Assembly (NCBI GenBank): GCA_002342665.1
Contig: DDQK01000007.1
Span: forward strand, 1-64,000
Reading direction: 5' to 3'
Source of the DNA: Prevotella sp. UBA2444
GTDB taxonomy: Bacteria > Bacteroidota > Bacteroidia > Bacteroidales > Bacteroidaceae
Length of the DNA stretch: 64,000 bases
A program made the position numbers and the translations under genes. The notes under the pieces are model-generated. The model saw only the letters and a list, made by a program, of their open reading frames with translations, was not told the DNA's origin and ran no database searches. Shown piece by piece: positions 32,242 through 41,279 of this stretch; within the stretch, counting starts at the first letter, position 1; every line of letters begins with the position of its first letter.

Positions 32242-33738
32242 ATGGAATTAGCAACTTACTTAAAAATTAATCCGGCTGACAGCGTTGTGGTATGCCTGCA
32301 GCCGAAAAAGAAAGGAGAGATCATCGATATCGACGGCAAGTCGATTGTACTCAATCAGGACACGCCTGCTGGTCACAAGGTGCTTATCAAAGACGTGAAG
32401 GAAGGTGAGGACATCATTAAGTATGGCTACCCCATCGGACATGCACGCCAGGACTTGAAGGCTGGAGACTGGGTGAACGAGAACAATCTGAAAACCAATC
32501 TGGCAGGAACGCTCGAATACACATACAATCCAGTTAACGAGGAGCTTAGCATCAAAAACGAGAACCGTACCTTTAAGGGATACAAGCGTCAGAATGGTGA
32601 TGTGGGTGTGAGAAACGAAATATGGATTGTACCTACAGTAGGCTGCGTGAATGGCATCGCCGAGAAACTGGCTGAGCAGTTGCGACGTGAGACTGGTTGC
32701 AAGGGTATCGACGCGGTGTATGCCTGGCACCACAACTTTGGATGCTCCCAGTTGTCAGGCGACCACGAGAACACCCGCAAGGTGCTTCGCGATATCTGTC
32801 TGCACCCCAATGCCGGCGCGGTGCTCGTACTGAGCTTGGGCTGTGAAAACAATCAACCCGATGATTTCATGGCAATGCTGGGCGACTACGACAAGAGTCG
32901 CATCCGTCTGCTGGTCACCCAGAAGGTTGTGGGTGACGAAAAGGAAGAGGGCATGCGCATCCTGCGTGAGCTCTATGACATCGCAAAGAATGACAAGCGT
33001 GAGCCTGTTCCCGTCAGCGAGCTGCGCGTCGGTCTGAAATGCGGAGGCAGCGACGGATTCTCTGGCATCACCGCCAACCCACTGGTAGGCGAGTTCAGCG
33101 ATTGGCTTGTAGCACAGGGCGGCACATCGGTTCTGACTGAGGTGCCCGAAATGTTTGGTGCCGAGACCATACTGATGAATCGTTGCCGTACGGAACAACT
33201 CTTCGACCAGACTGTGTCGATGATCAATAATTTCAAGAACTATTTCCTCTCTCACGGCGAACCCGTAGGCGAGAACCCCTCACCAGGCAACAAGGCTGGC
33301 GGCATCTCCACCCTCGAGGACAAGGCCCTCGGCTGTACCCAGAAGTGCGGCAAAGCCCCTGTGAGCGGAGTGATGGAATATGGCGACCGTCTTCAGAACA
33401 AGGGACTCAACCTGCTCTCTGCCCCTGGCAACGACCTGGTAGCCGCTACGGCGCTGGCCTCTTCCGGTTGTCACCTGGTTCTCTTCACCACAGGCCGCGG
33501 TACGCCCTTCGGCACTTTCGTCCCCACCATGAAAATAGCCACTAACCCCACCCTCGCCAAGAACAAGCCTGGCTGGGTCGATTTCTCCGCAGGACAACTG
33601 GTGGAAGGGCGCACCATGCAGGAGCTCATACCCGAGTTCATCAACAAGGTGCTGGCTGTGGCCAGTGGCGAGAAAGCCCGCAATGAGGAAAACGACTACC
33701 GCGAGATTGCTATTTTCAAGAACGGCGTAACACTCTAA
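32242..33738 (+). CDS. uxaA: Altronate dehydratase
   Basis: A 498-residue enzyme that converts D-altronate to 2-keto-3-deoxygluconate in galacturonate use. The short N-terminal SAF-like domain (about 1-90, PAGHKVLIKDVKEGEDIIKYG) and the large catalytic domain (GYKRQNGDVGVRNEIWIVPTVGC, HNFGCSQLSGDHENT, LSLGCENNQPDD, LKCGGSDGFSGITANP) are both present, so it is the full-length fused form. It follows the LacI-type gene and is joined stop-to-start with the NhaC-type transporter. The next enzyme upstream in the pathway, UxaB, is at 46210. Confidence 0.95.
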   Translation: MELATYLKINPADSVVVCLQPKKKGEIIDIDGKSIVLNQDTPAGHKVLIKDVKEGEDIIKYGYPIGHARQDLKAGDWVNENNLKTNLAGTLEYTYNPVNEELSIKNENRTFKGYKRQNGDVGVRNEIWIVPTVGCVNGIAEKLAEQLRRETGCKGIDAVYAWHHNFGCSQLSGDHENTRKVLRDICLHPNAGAVLVLSLGCENNQPDDFMAMLGDYDKSRIRLLVTQKVVGDEKEEGMRILRELYDIAKNDKREPVPVSELRVGLKCGGSDGFSGITANPLVGEFSDWLVAQGGTSVLTEVPEMFGAETILMNRCRTEQLFDQTVSMINNFKNYFLSHGEPVGENPSPGNKAGGISTLEDKALGCTQKCGKAPVSGVMEYGDRLQNKGLNLLSAPGNDLVAATALASSGCHLVLFTTGRGTPFGTFVPTMKIATNPTLAKNKPGWVDFSAGQLVEGRTMQELIPEFINKVLAVASGEKARNEENDYREIAIFKNGVTL

Positions 33739-35013
33739 ATGAAGAAAGGATTGTTAGCATTGTCACCCCTGGTGGTGTTCATTGTATTGTATCTAGTCAC
33801 CAGCATCATTGCTGGTGACTTCTACAAGGTGCCCATCACCGTGGCCTTTCTGCTGTCAAGCATCTTTGCTGTCATCGTTCATGGGGGCAGACCCCTGAAA
33901 GAGCGCATCGATATCTTCAGCCGAGGAGCAGCCACAGGACAGATGATGCTAATGATCTGGATATTCATTCTCGCTGGAGCCTTTGCCAACTCGGCGAAGG
34001 TAATGGGCAGCATCGACGCTACAGTCAACCTAACTCTCTCCCTTCTCCCCCCGCAGATGCTCCTCGCAGGCCTCTTCCTGGCAGCCTGCTTCATCTCGAT
34101 CTCCATCGGCACCAGCGTAGGTACCATCGTGGCCCTGACGCCCATCGCCGTTGGCGTGGCCCAGCAGACGGGCTCTGACGTGGCCATGATTACCGCCGTT
34201 GTCGTCGGAGGCTCCTTCTTCGGCGACAATCTCTCGTTCATCTCTGATACCACCATTGTGGCGACATCCACACAGGGATGCCGGCTGAGCGACAAGTTCC
34301 GCGTCAACTCCTTCATCGTGATTCCTGCGGCACTGTTCATCCTCGTACTCTACATTTTCCTGGGAATCAACGTCCATGCGCCCCAGCACATTGAGACCGT
34401 GGAATGGGCGAAGGTCATCCCCTACATCATAGTGCTCGTCTGTGCCATCCAGGGCATGAACGTGATGGCAGTAATCACGCTCGGACTCCTGCTGACAGGC
34501 ATCATCGGCCTCGCCACGGGAGCCTTCGACGTGTTCGGATGGTTCCAAGCCATGGGCGACGGCATCGTCAGCATGGGAGAGCTGATTATCGTCACGATGA
34601 TGGCGGGCGGCATGCTTGAGCTCATCAAACAACAGGGAGGCATCGACTTCATCATCGACCGTATGACTCGGCGCATTCATGGTAAGCGGGGGGCAGAATT
34701 CAGCATCGGAGCACTCGTATCGCTCGTCGATGTCTGTACTGCCAACAATACCGTGGCCATCATCACCGTGGGGGGCATCGCCAAGCAGATAGGCGACCGC
34801 TATGGTGTCGACAACAAGAAGGCCGCCTCCATACTCGACACCTTCTCATGTTTCGTACAGGGACTCATCCCCTACGGTGCCCAGCTGCTGATGGCTGGAG
34901 GACTGGCGGCGCTCAATCCCGTAAGCATCATACCTTACTTGTATTATCCCTTCGCCATCGGACTGGCAGCCACGCTGGCCATCTTACTCCGATACCCGAA
35001 ACGTTATTCATAA
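33739..35013 (+). CDS. NhaC-family sodium/proton antiporter-like transporter
   Basis: A 424-residue membrane protein with about 11 helices and NhaC-type motifs: SIGTSVGTIVALTPIAVGVA (about 117-136), VVVGGSFFGDNLSFISDTTIVA (about 154-175, here cited by its key residues GGSFFGDNLS and DTT) and VDVCTANNTVAIITVG. Its ATG directly follows the uxaA stop, so it is in the hexuronate operon. It may serve sodium balance or take up an organic acid; transport of a hexuronate has not been shown for this family. Confidence 0.82.
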   Translation: MKKGLLALSPLVVFIVLYLVTSIIAGDFYKVPITVAFLLSSIFAVIVHGGRPLKERIDIFSRGAATGQMMLMIWIFILAGAFANSAKVMGSIDATVNLTLSLLPPQMLLAGLFLAACFISISIGTSVGTIVALTPIAVGVAQQTGSDVAMITAVVVGGSFFGDNLSFISDTTIVATSTQGCRLSDKFRVNSFIVIPAALFILVLYIFLGINVHAPQHIETVEWAKVIPYIIVLVCAIQGMNVMAVITLGLLLTGIIGLATGAFDVFGWFQAMGDGIVSMGELIIVTMMAGGMLELIKQQGGIDFIIDRMTRRIHGKRGAEFSIGALVSLVDVCTANNTVAIITVGGIAKQIGDRYGVDNKKAASILDTFSCFVQGLIPYGAQLLMAGGLAALNPVSIIPYLYYPFAIGLAATLAILLRYPKRYS

Positions 35014-35031
35014 AAACCCCGAGACAGAAAT

Positions 35032-35856
35032 ATGAACATCGTACAGCGCAATTTTTTCCGGCTCATCCGTTGCGGTGCCTTTGGCAGAAAGGACGATGTA
35101 GAGCCCATGTCCGTCAGCAAGTGGAACAAGCTGTATCAGCTCTCGTTGATGCACGATGTGACGGAACCCGTCTATCAGGGACTGCTGCAATGCCGAGACC
35201 AATTCTTCCTCCACCTCTCCGACAAGCAGTGGCAACAGTGGGAAAAGACTTCTGAAGAGAAACCCCATCAGCGACAAGAGACAGAGGAAGACGATTTCCT
35301 CAGGGCCGACCATCTGACCAACCCGCTACTGAACATGAAGCTGCAATCGATTCTCGACGACGAGAGCTCAGATGTCAGCACCCGCCAGATGCTGCTCGTC
35401 ATCATCGGTATAGCACGACACATCCTCAATGAGGGCGTGCCCATCAAGCAACTCACAGAACTGGGGAAATACCTCCAAACGGAGGGACATCGGGTCGATT
35501 TCTTCACCCTCAAGAAATGGCTGAAGAACCTGGGAATGAGCCAAATATCACAACTTGAGGGCACCTTGCTGATACAGATGTTCGGATTCACCGACGACGA
35601 GGTGCCGTTCATGGAGGGCAAGCCCGACAAACGAGCTGAACAGGTGGCACAGGAACTGACAGAGTTTACCAACACCCGCGCACAGGACTTCTATTTCACA
35701 CAGACGAACGACAGTGTGTTCGTCCACACCAGCAATGGCTCTGCCATGCTGGGACATATCCGGCGCTCAGCCCGCAATTTCCACTACATGCCCTCGGAGA
35801 CACTCACCAATTTCTTCGCATCGTTCGCCCACTCCTTATCCCATATCGAGGAATAG
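35032..35856 (+). CDS. NTP_transf_5-like protein without catalytic centre
   Basis: A 274-residue protein, 18 bp behind the NhaC-type gene. The N-terminus (FFRLIRCGAFGRKDDVEPMS, LYQLSLMHDVTEPVYQGLL) and the segment TEGHRVDFFTLKKWLKNLG resemble the two ends of the Bacteroidales nucleotidyltransferase family PF14907. The middle part, which in that family holds the GDIDLW-type catalytic residues, is missing and replaced by a linker rich in Glu and Gln (about 80-100). It is thus probably not an active transferase. The similarity is distant and could be wrong; function is unknown. Confidence 0.45.
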   Translation: MNIVQRNFFRLIRCGAFGRKDDVEPMSVSKWNKLYQLSLMHDVTEPVYQGLLQCRDQFFLHLSDKQWQQWEKTSEEKPHQRQETEEDDFLRADHLTNPLLNMKLQSILDDESSDVSTRQMLLVIIGIARHILNEGVPIKQLTELGKYLQTEGHRVDFFTLKKWLKNLGMSQISQLEGTLLIQMFGFTDDEVPFMEGKPDKRAEQVAQELTEFTNTRAQDFYFTQTNDSVFVHTSNGSAMLGHIRRSARNFHYMPSETLTNFFASFAHSLSHIEE

Positions 35857-35859
35857 GCT

Positions 35860-36699
35860 TCACGGTAGCACCGTTTCCTCCGCAGCCTCCTGTGCATGCT
35901 GGATAGAGTCTTGCTGAGCCTTCAGGCGAGCCTGCTTTTCCTCTTCCTCCAGACGGTCGTATTCGCTCTTGGCCTCGTCGTAATAGTAGCCCTGAGCATG
36001 CTCCTCCATATACTTCTTAAAGCCATCCATCGAGTTGAGACGCTTGGCAGCCAGGAAGTCGAGCGAGTCGATCAACAACTGGGCCTCACGCACATGGATA
36101 TTCTCGGGATTACGCTCGATAAACAGCTGCAGGGTCTTCTTCGACTCGCTGATACGCGCATTGTCCCAGTCGCGGTCCACCTTCTTCAGTGCTTCCAGAT
36201 GCACCTTGATGGTATCGCGATGTGCCACAGGCGCGTCAAGGTACATATCGAGGTAGTTCTGCAGCACGGCTGGCTCACGACTCATCATGGCATTCTCATA
36301 CGACCGCTGCTCATTCTCCTTCTGCGTCTTCTGCATGAAATAGATACCGATGAAGACAATCATCATGGCCAAGACAAGGGCGACGATGAAAGCTGACCAC
36401 CAGCCCTTATGGCTCTTCTTCGGCTGCTCAGGCTCCTGAGCCGATGAAACCTCTTGACTCTCCTGGGGAACCAGACCGTTCTCTGCTTCCTGTTTCACAC
36501 CCACGGGAACAGACACGACGGGCACTGCCGAGGCGTTGATCACACAATGACAATTCGGGCACTCATGCTCGTCCTTGAAGATATACGCCCCACAGTCGGG
36601 ACAACGCGTGAGCTTACCAGCAATATCTATGCCGCACGAAGGGCACACTCTAGCGCGGTCGCTTACCTGATGACCGCATTCTGGACACTTGATTATCAT
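35860..36699 (-). CDS. Zinc-ribbon membrane protein
   Basis: A 279-residue protein with two zinc ribbons at the N-terminus (CPECG/CPSCG about 5-23 and CPDCG/CPNCH about 33-50), an acidic linker, one membrane helix (AFIVALVLAMMIVFIGIYFM, about 104-123) and a helical, highly charged C-terminal domain that ends in a coiled coil (EYDRLEEEEKQARLKAQQDS). The shape recalls regulatory or scaffold proteins with a cytoplasmic zinc domain and an outside helical domain. It converges with the gene at 35032. Function is unknown. Confidence 0.75.
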   Translation of the reverse strand: MIIKCPECGHQVSDRARVCPSCGIDIAGKLTRCPDCGAYIFKDEHECPNCHCVINASAVPVVSVPVGVKQEAENGLVPQESQEVSSAQEPEQPKKSHKGWWSAFIVALVLAMMIVFIGIYFMQKTQKENEQRSYENAMMSREPAVLQNYLDMYLDAPVAHRDTIKVHLEALKKVDRDWDNARISESKKTLQLFIERNPENIHVREAQLLIDSLDFLAAKRLNSMDGFKKYMEEHAQGYYYDEAKSEYDRLEEEEKQARLKAQQDSIQHAQEAAEETVLP

Positions 36700-36729
36700 C
36701 TTTTTAAATCTAAACTCTAAACTGTTACT

Positions 36730-37569
36730 TTAATGCCTGAAGCGGATATCCCTAAGCCCGTGACGCCCGAGAAAACGCGACTTGTCTACAAATCCGTTGA
36801 TACCCACGATGCGCCCCTTGCCCGTATACTGCCAGAGCGTGATGTCGCGCTCGTCCTCCAGCACTGGCTCCTCGTCGAGATACATAGCCACCATCAGCTG
36901 ATAGTCGTTCAGACGACCCACCAGATGCCAGTTGTAGAAGTTGCGGAAGGTGTACACCAGCGGTTTCTGCTTGTAGTGTTGTTCCACCATCCAGAGGAAG
37001 TGCATCAGCGAGTCGCAGAACTGGTTGCTCGGTAACCCTCCCGTGGTCTCCACGTCAATCATCGGTATCAGGTCTTGCTCGCCCGGCAGGCACTGGGCCG
37101 TGAAGTTCTCCAGTTGTTTCCTCAGCGGTGTCTTCGGACGGAAGAAATGGTACGAGCCCACCTTCAGTCCGTAGCGGTGCGCCAACTCGATGTTGCGCTC
37201 GAACTTCGGATCGATACGATCGCCGCCCTCCGTAGCCTTCAGATAGACGTAGGCCATCTTCGTATTCTCACCAACCGTCTCCCAGAACACGTCGCCCTGA
37301 TAGCGGCTCAGGTCAATGCCGTGAACATGGTTACAGGTGTCCTCGCACTGTAGAAAAGGGTTGTAGGCATCGTCGAGCAGGTTGCGCTCTGCCGGCAGCG
37401 GTACGAATCGCTCCACAGGGCGTCTCGGAGCAGCCGACTTCTTCTTCCTCACCACCTTGTGCGTCTTCTGGCGCGTTCGGCGGTGCGGGCGCTTGGGCTT
37501 CTTGGCCAAGGCATCGCCGACACACATTGCAGCGATGGCTATTGCCAACATAAAATATAGCTTTTTCAT
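36730..37569 (-). CDS. GH25-family lysozyme (peptidoglycan hydrolase)
   Basis: The ATG at 37569 (MKKLYFMLAIAIAAMCVGDALA) gives a signal peptide; an earlier ATG at 37596 lies inside the -7 box. After a very basic linker (about 24-52) comes the GH25 domain: HGIDLSRYQGDVFWE (first catalytic Asp), AYVYLKATEGGDRIDPKF, GSYHFFRPK, MIDVETTGG (catalytic Glu/Asp pair) and DITLWQYTGKG. Length is 279 residues. It probably cuts muramic-acid linkages in the periplasm or outside the cell. It has its own promoter and stands apart from the zinc-ribbon gene by 30 bp. Confidence 0.9.
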   Translation of the reverse strand: MKKLYFMLAIAIAAMCVGDALAKKPKRPHRRTRQKTHKVVRKKKSAAPRRPVERFVPLPAERNLLDDAYNPFLQCEDTCNHVHGIDLSRYQGDVFWETVGENTKMAYVYLKATEGGDRIDPKFERNIELAHRYGLKVGSYHFFRPKTPLRKQLENFTAQCLPGEQDLIPMIDVETTGGLPSNQFCDSLMHFLWMVEQHYKQKPLVYTFRNFYNWHLVGRLNDYQLMVAMYLDEEPVLEDERDITLWQYTGKGRIVGINGFVDKSRFLGRHGLRDIRFRH

Positions 37570-37593
37570 TATCCTTTTTCTCTTTTCGAGGTG

Positions 37594-37601
37594 CAAAATT
37601 A
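37594..37601 (-). promoter_or_regulatory. -7 box of GH25 gene
   Basis: TAATTTTG on the minus strand, 25 nt before ATG 37569; it overlaps and so excludes the ATG at 37596. Confidence 0.5.
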
Positions 37602-37643
37602 CAAAAATTCTGAGATAATCCGCGCTATCTGACGCTTTTTTTA

Positions 37644-37651
37644 TATCTTTG
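37644..37651 (+). promoter_or_regulatory. -7 box of clostripain-like gene
   Basis: TATCTTTG, 17 nt before ATG 37669; no good -33 box. Confidence 0.5.
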
Positions 37652-37668
37652 CACCAAAATTTTGATAT

Positions 37669-38913
37669 ATGAGAAAAATACTATTTGCTATCATTGCCGT
37701 GACGATGCTCACCGCATGTAACAAGGACGACAACAATCAAGACACCCCTCTCGGGCGTACAGTATTTATTTATATGGCAGCCAACAACAACCTCGCACAG
37801 TGGGGGGCGGGGGGTTACTTCTTTGCCGACGAAGACCTACGGCAGATCAAGGAAGGCGTCAAGTCCATGGGCAGCAACTGTCTGGCGGTCTATGTCAATC
37901 AGGCCAAGACAGACAGATGTCCAGACGGCAAGCCATATCTGCTCTATTACCGTAATGGCGAGCAGACCGACTCCATCCCCATGGAGGAGACACTCACCAG
38001 CGACCCGGCTGTACTGGAGACAGTGGCCAGGAAGGCCTTCACCGACAATCCCGCCGACAGCTACGGAATGGTGTTCTGGGGACATGGTACGGGATGGAAC
38101 ATCAAGAACGACTCCACCGCTTACAACTCGATGGCGCGTCCGAGGGCCTACGGCGGAGACACAGGCGACCAGTCGCACAGCGATACAGGTAAATACTGGA
38201 TGAATATCCCTTCTATGGCCAAGGCCCTCTCCCACGTACCCCACCTCGACTTCATCTTCTTCGACTGCTGCCACATGGCCTGTATCGAGAATGCTTATGA
38301 GCTCCGTCAAGTCACCGACTACATCATCGGCTCACCAGCCGAAATACCGGGCGTCGGTGCTCCCTATCAGACCGTCGTGCCTGCCATGATGGAGAAGACT
38401 TCCTTCTACAGTTCCATCATCGACAGGTATTATGAACAGCGCGCCCAGGGGCTCGACGTCCCCCTTGCCGCAATCAAGACCAGTGAGGTGGCTAATCTTA
38501 CCAGTGCCACACGCACGGTGCTGAAGTCGTTTGCCGACAGTTTCGGCAGTGAATATCCAGATGTCAGCGGACTGATCCACTATTATAACGACAACACCTA
38601 CGACAACATGTACTACGACATGAACGACTTCATTCTTAAGTTTGCCTCCGCCGATAACTACAAGATCTGGAAGCAGGCCTATGACAAGACCGTCGTCTAT
38701 AAAAAGATGGCGGAGCGATGGATGACAAATAGAGACCCATATATTGTAGATTCGACCTGGAAGACATACTATGGCGACTTCGAGATGACCGAAGCGCGCT
38801 TCGGTGGTGTCAGCATGTTCGTACCCCAGTGGAGGTTCCGGCATACAGAAAATCTGACCATCCAACAGATGGGGTGGTACTGGGCCGCCGGCTACAACGA
38901 GATAGGCTGGTAG
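37669..38913 (+). CDS. Clostripain-like (C11) cysteine peptidase lipoprotein
   Basis: A 414-residue lipoprotein (MRKILFAIIAVTMLTACNKDD, lipidated Cys17). The C11 core begins TVFIYMAANNNLAQWG. The catalytic His is in MVFWGHGTGW (about 135-144) and the catalytic Cys in FIFFDCCHMACIENAYEL (about 197-214). Clostripain-family enzymes cut after Arg or Lys and are common surface proteins of Bacteroidales. The usual self-cleavage site could not be identified. It is a single gene with its own promoter; a 352-bp repeat element follows. Confidence 0.88.
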   Translation: MRKILFAIIAVTMLTACNKDDNNQDTPLGRTVFIYMAANNNLAQWGAGGYFFADEDLRQIKEGVKSMGSNCLAVYVNQAKTDRCPDGKPYLLYYRNGEQTDSIPMEETLTSDPAVLETVARKAFTDNPADSYGMVFWGHGTGWNIKNDSTAYNSMARPRAYGGDTGDQSHSDTGKYWMNIPSMAKALSHVPHLDFIFFDCCHMACIENAYELRQVTDYIIGSPAEIPGVGAPYQTVVPAMMEKTSFYSSIIDRYYEQRAQGLDVPLAAIKTSEVANLTSATRTVLKSFADSFGSEYPDVSGLIHYYNDNTYDNMYYDMNDFILKFASADNYKIWKQAYDKTVVYKKMAERWMTNRDPYIVDSTWKTYYGDFEMTEARFGGVSMFVPQWRFRHTENLTIQQMGWYWAAGYNEIGW

Positions 38914-38958
38914 TGGTAAAAAAAACGCTACACCCCGCGAACCCTACGTATAGTAACA

Positions 38959-39310
38959 ACTATATAGGGCTTACCAAAACATGGTGCACTTCCTGCACTC
39001 TCTGCACCTGAATAAATATGCGCAAGCAGGATATAGACTGCTTCAAGTGCCTATATTCGCTCAACAGGAGGCTCTTTACAAAAATCAGGAGCCTATCTTT
39101 GAAAAATAAGAGCCTCCTGTTGTTAAAAGATAGCCTCTTATTTCCCAAAGATAGCCTTTTGTTGTCGGAAGCGTATCGTTTCCCTGTGTAAAACAGCCAC
39201 TATCCCAGAGTTATGAATACTTATTCATAACGGATTAAATACGCAACAGCATACTGGCGTAGGTGCAGAAAGTGCAGAAAGTGCACCATGTATTTGTTAA
39301 CCTATATAGT
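38959..39310. mobile_element. MITE-like element with terminal inverted repeats
   Basis: The ends are inverted: ACTATATAGG (38959-38968) is matched perfectly by 39301-39310, and 38980-39009 matches the reverse complement of 39261-39290 at 28 of 30 bases (TGGTGCAC...CTGCAC...CTGCACCT words). TATAGTAA is found at 38949-38956 and at 39305-39312, a possible but overlapping target duplication. Inside are two interlocking inverted repeats: 39062-39074 with 39110-39122 (13 of 13) and 39093-39112 with 39135-39154 (18 of 20). No ORF is credible. It could be a non-autonomous transposable element or a structured RNA/regulatory unit. Confidence 0.6.
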
Positions 39311-39375
39311 AATAGGCATCTGTCAGGGCTCAGCGGATTTAACAGGGGAAGAGAGAACGTGATTAGGTGAGAAAA

Positions 39376-39406
39376 AAGTCCCGAAGGAGAGATTCCTTCG
39401 GGACTT
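39376..39406 (-). terminator. Terminator of phosphoglucomutase gene
   Basis: On the minus strand a 13-bp stem (arms 39394-39406 and 39376-39388, AAGTCCCGAAGGA/TCCTTCGGGACTT) ends in a run of T. Confidence 0.88.
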
Positions 39407-39428
39407 ATCATTGGGATGGACAAGATAA

Positions 39429-41177
39429 CTATAGATTGAGGCTCTTCTTGATGGCCTCAATTTTTTCCATGGCGGCGTTGGTGCAGCGCTCGTAGCAGCC
39501 GGCACACTTGAAGGTGGGATCCTTCACCTCGCAGTAGAACTTGATCTTCGGCTCCGTGCCTGAGGGACGTACGGAAATCTTGATGCCATCCTCAGTGAAC
39601 CACTGCAGCACGTTGGCCGTGGTAGGCATGTTGATCTTCTCTTTCGTACCATCGGCCTTGGTGGCCTCTAGGGTCTGATAGTCCTTCCACAGGCAGATCT
39701 TCGAACCGCCGAGCTCCTTGGGAGGATTGTTGCGGAAGTCAACCATCATCTGCTTGATTTCGTCGGCACCGCTCTTACCTGGTTTCACCACATTGATGGT
39801 GACCTCCTTCGAGAAGCCGTACTCAGCGTAGATGTTCATCAGCAGGTCGTAGAGGGTCATACCATTGTCCTTTGCCCATGCAGCAATCTCGCAGATAAGG
39901 CAGATAGAGGCTGGGGAGTCCTTGTCGCGCACCTTGTCGAAGGGCAGGAATCCGAAGCTCTCCTCGCCACCGCCGATATACTTCTGCTTGCCCTCTGAGA
40001 TGCGGATCTCGTTGGCAATCCACTTGAAGCCTGTATAGCAGTCGCGCAGCTCCACACCGTTCTTCTTGGCAATCTCGGCAATCTCCTCGGTAGTAACGAT
40101 GGTCTTCACGAGGAACTCGTTGCCCTTGAGCTGTCCGAGCTTTTTCTTGTTGGCGATGATATACCAGCAGAACATCATGCAGGTCTGGTTACCGTTGAGA
40201 ATCTCCCACTCGCCCTTGTTGTTGCGGCAAACGATGGCCAGACGGTCGGCATCAGGATCGGAGGCGATGACGAGGTCGGCATTGAGCTTCGTACCGAGCT
40301 TCATACCCAGAGTCATGGCCTCGGCATTCTCAGGATTCGGAGAGACCACGGTGGGGAAGTTGCCGTCGATAGTCATCTGCTCGCGCACCACGTGGATATT
40401 CTGGAAACCCCAGGAACGGAGTGCCTCGGGGATAATGACGCGACCCGTGCCGTGCATCGGAGAATAGACGATATTGAGGTCCTTCTGGCGCAGGATAACA
40501 TCCTGATCAACCATAGCCTCCTTGACTGCCTGCAGGTAGTCCCAGTCCATCTCACCGCCGATAATCTCGATGAGGTCATAGTTGGGCTCGAACTTCACGT
40601 CCTCGATCTTCACCTTGTTCACCTCCTCGATGATGCCTACATCGTGAGGAGCCAGCACCTGTGCACCATCCTCCCAGTAAGCCTTGTAGCCATTGTACTC
40701 GCGGGGGTTGTGGGAAGCGGTCACGTTGACACCAGCCTGAGCGTGGAGCTGACGGATGGCGAATGAAATCTCAGGTGTCGGACGGAGGCTCTCGAAGAGA
40801 TAAGCCTTGATGCCGTTGGCTGAGAAGATGGCTGCTACGGACTCAGCGAACATACGTCCGTTGTTGCGGCAGTCATGGCCTACAACGACAGCAAGATCGT
40901 TGCGTCCGGGGAAAGCCTTCAGGATATAGTTGGCGAAACCCTGGGTGGCCATACCCACGATGTACTTGTTCATACGGTTGGTGCCTGCCCCCATGATACC
41001 ACGGAGTCCACCCGTACCAAACTCAAGATTCTGATAAAAGGCATCGATGAGGGGAGTCTTGTCCTCTGCGTCGAGCATAGCCTGTACTTCTTTGCGTGTC
41101 TCCTCGTCGAAGGCCGGAGAGAGCCATTCCTTTGCCCGTGCCTCGCACTGAGCAATCAATTGAGCATTGTCTGCCAT
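39429..41177 (-). CDS. Phosphoglucomutase/phosphomannomutase
   Basis: A 582-residue alpha-D-phosphohexomutase that interconverts hexose 1- and 6-phosphates. The phosphoserine is Ser155 in VNVTASHNPREYNG; the Mg loop is DPDADR, the sugar-binding loop GGEESFGF and the phosphate-binding site RPSGTEPKIKFY. Length matches the PGM2-like long form in Bacteroidetes. It has a -7 box TAATTTTG on the minus strand at 41231-41238 and a strong terminator, so it is a single-gene unit. Confidence 0.95.
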   Translation of the reverse strand: MADNAQLIAQCEARAKEWLSPAFDEETRKEVQAMLDAEDKTPLIDAFYQNLEFGTGGLRGIMGAGTNRMNKYIVGMATQGFANYILKAFPGRNDLAVVVGHDCRNNGRMFAESVAAIFSANGIKAYLFESLRPTPEISFAIRQLHAQAGVNVTASHNPREYNGYKAYWEDGAQVLAPHDVGIIEEVNKVKIEDVKFEPNYDLIEIIGGEMDWDYLQAVKEAMVDQDVILRQKDLNIVYSPMHGTGRVIIPEALRSWGFQNIHVVREQMTIDGNFPTVVSPNPENAEAMTLGMKLGTKLNADLVIASDPDADRLAIVCRNNKGEWEILNGNQTCMMFCWYIIANKKKLGQLKGNEFLVKTIVTTEEIAEIAKKNGVELRDCYTGFKWIANEIRISEGKQKYIGGGEESFGFLPFDKVRDKDSPASICLICEIAAWAKDNGMTLYDLLMNIYAEYGFSKEVTINVVKPGKSGADEIKQMMVDFRNNPPKELGGSKICLWKDYQTLEATKADGTKEKINMPTTANVLQWFTEDGIKISVRPSGTEPKIKFYCEVKDPTFKCAGCYERCTNAAMEKIEAIKKSLNL

Positions 41178-41279
41178 AGTTTTCTTCGTAAATATTAATT
41201 TGTTTTAGATCAAATATGTATTCTAATCCACAAAATTACGAAGAAATCCCGAAAAGTGTATCAGAAGGGGCAATCTTTT

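Noticed and set aside
36730..37596. A phage lysis cassette around the GH25 lysozyme
   Set aside because: No holin, tail or other phage genes are adjacent; the lysozyme has a signal peptide and its own promoter, so it is a chromosomal cell-wall enzyme.
38960..39148. 62-codon minus-strand ORF inside the MITE-like element
   Set aside because: It runs through the inverted repeats and has no transposase or other known motif.
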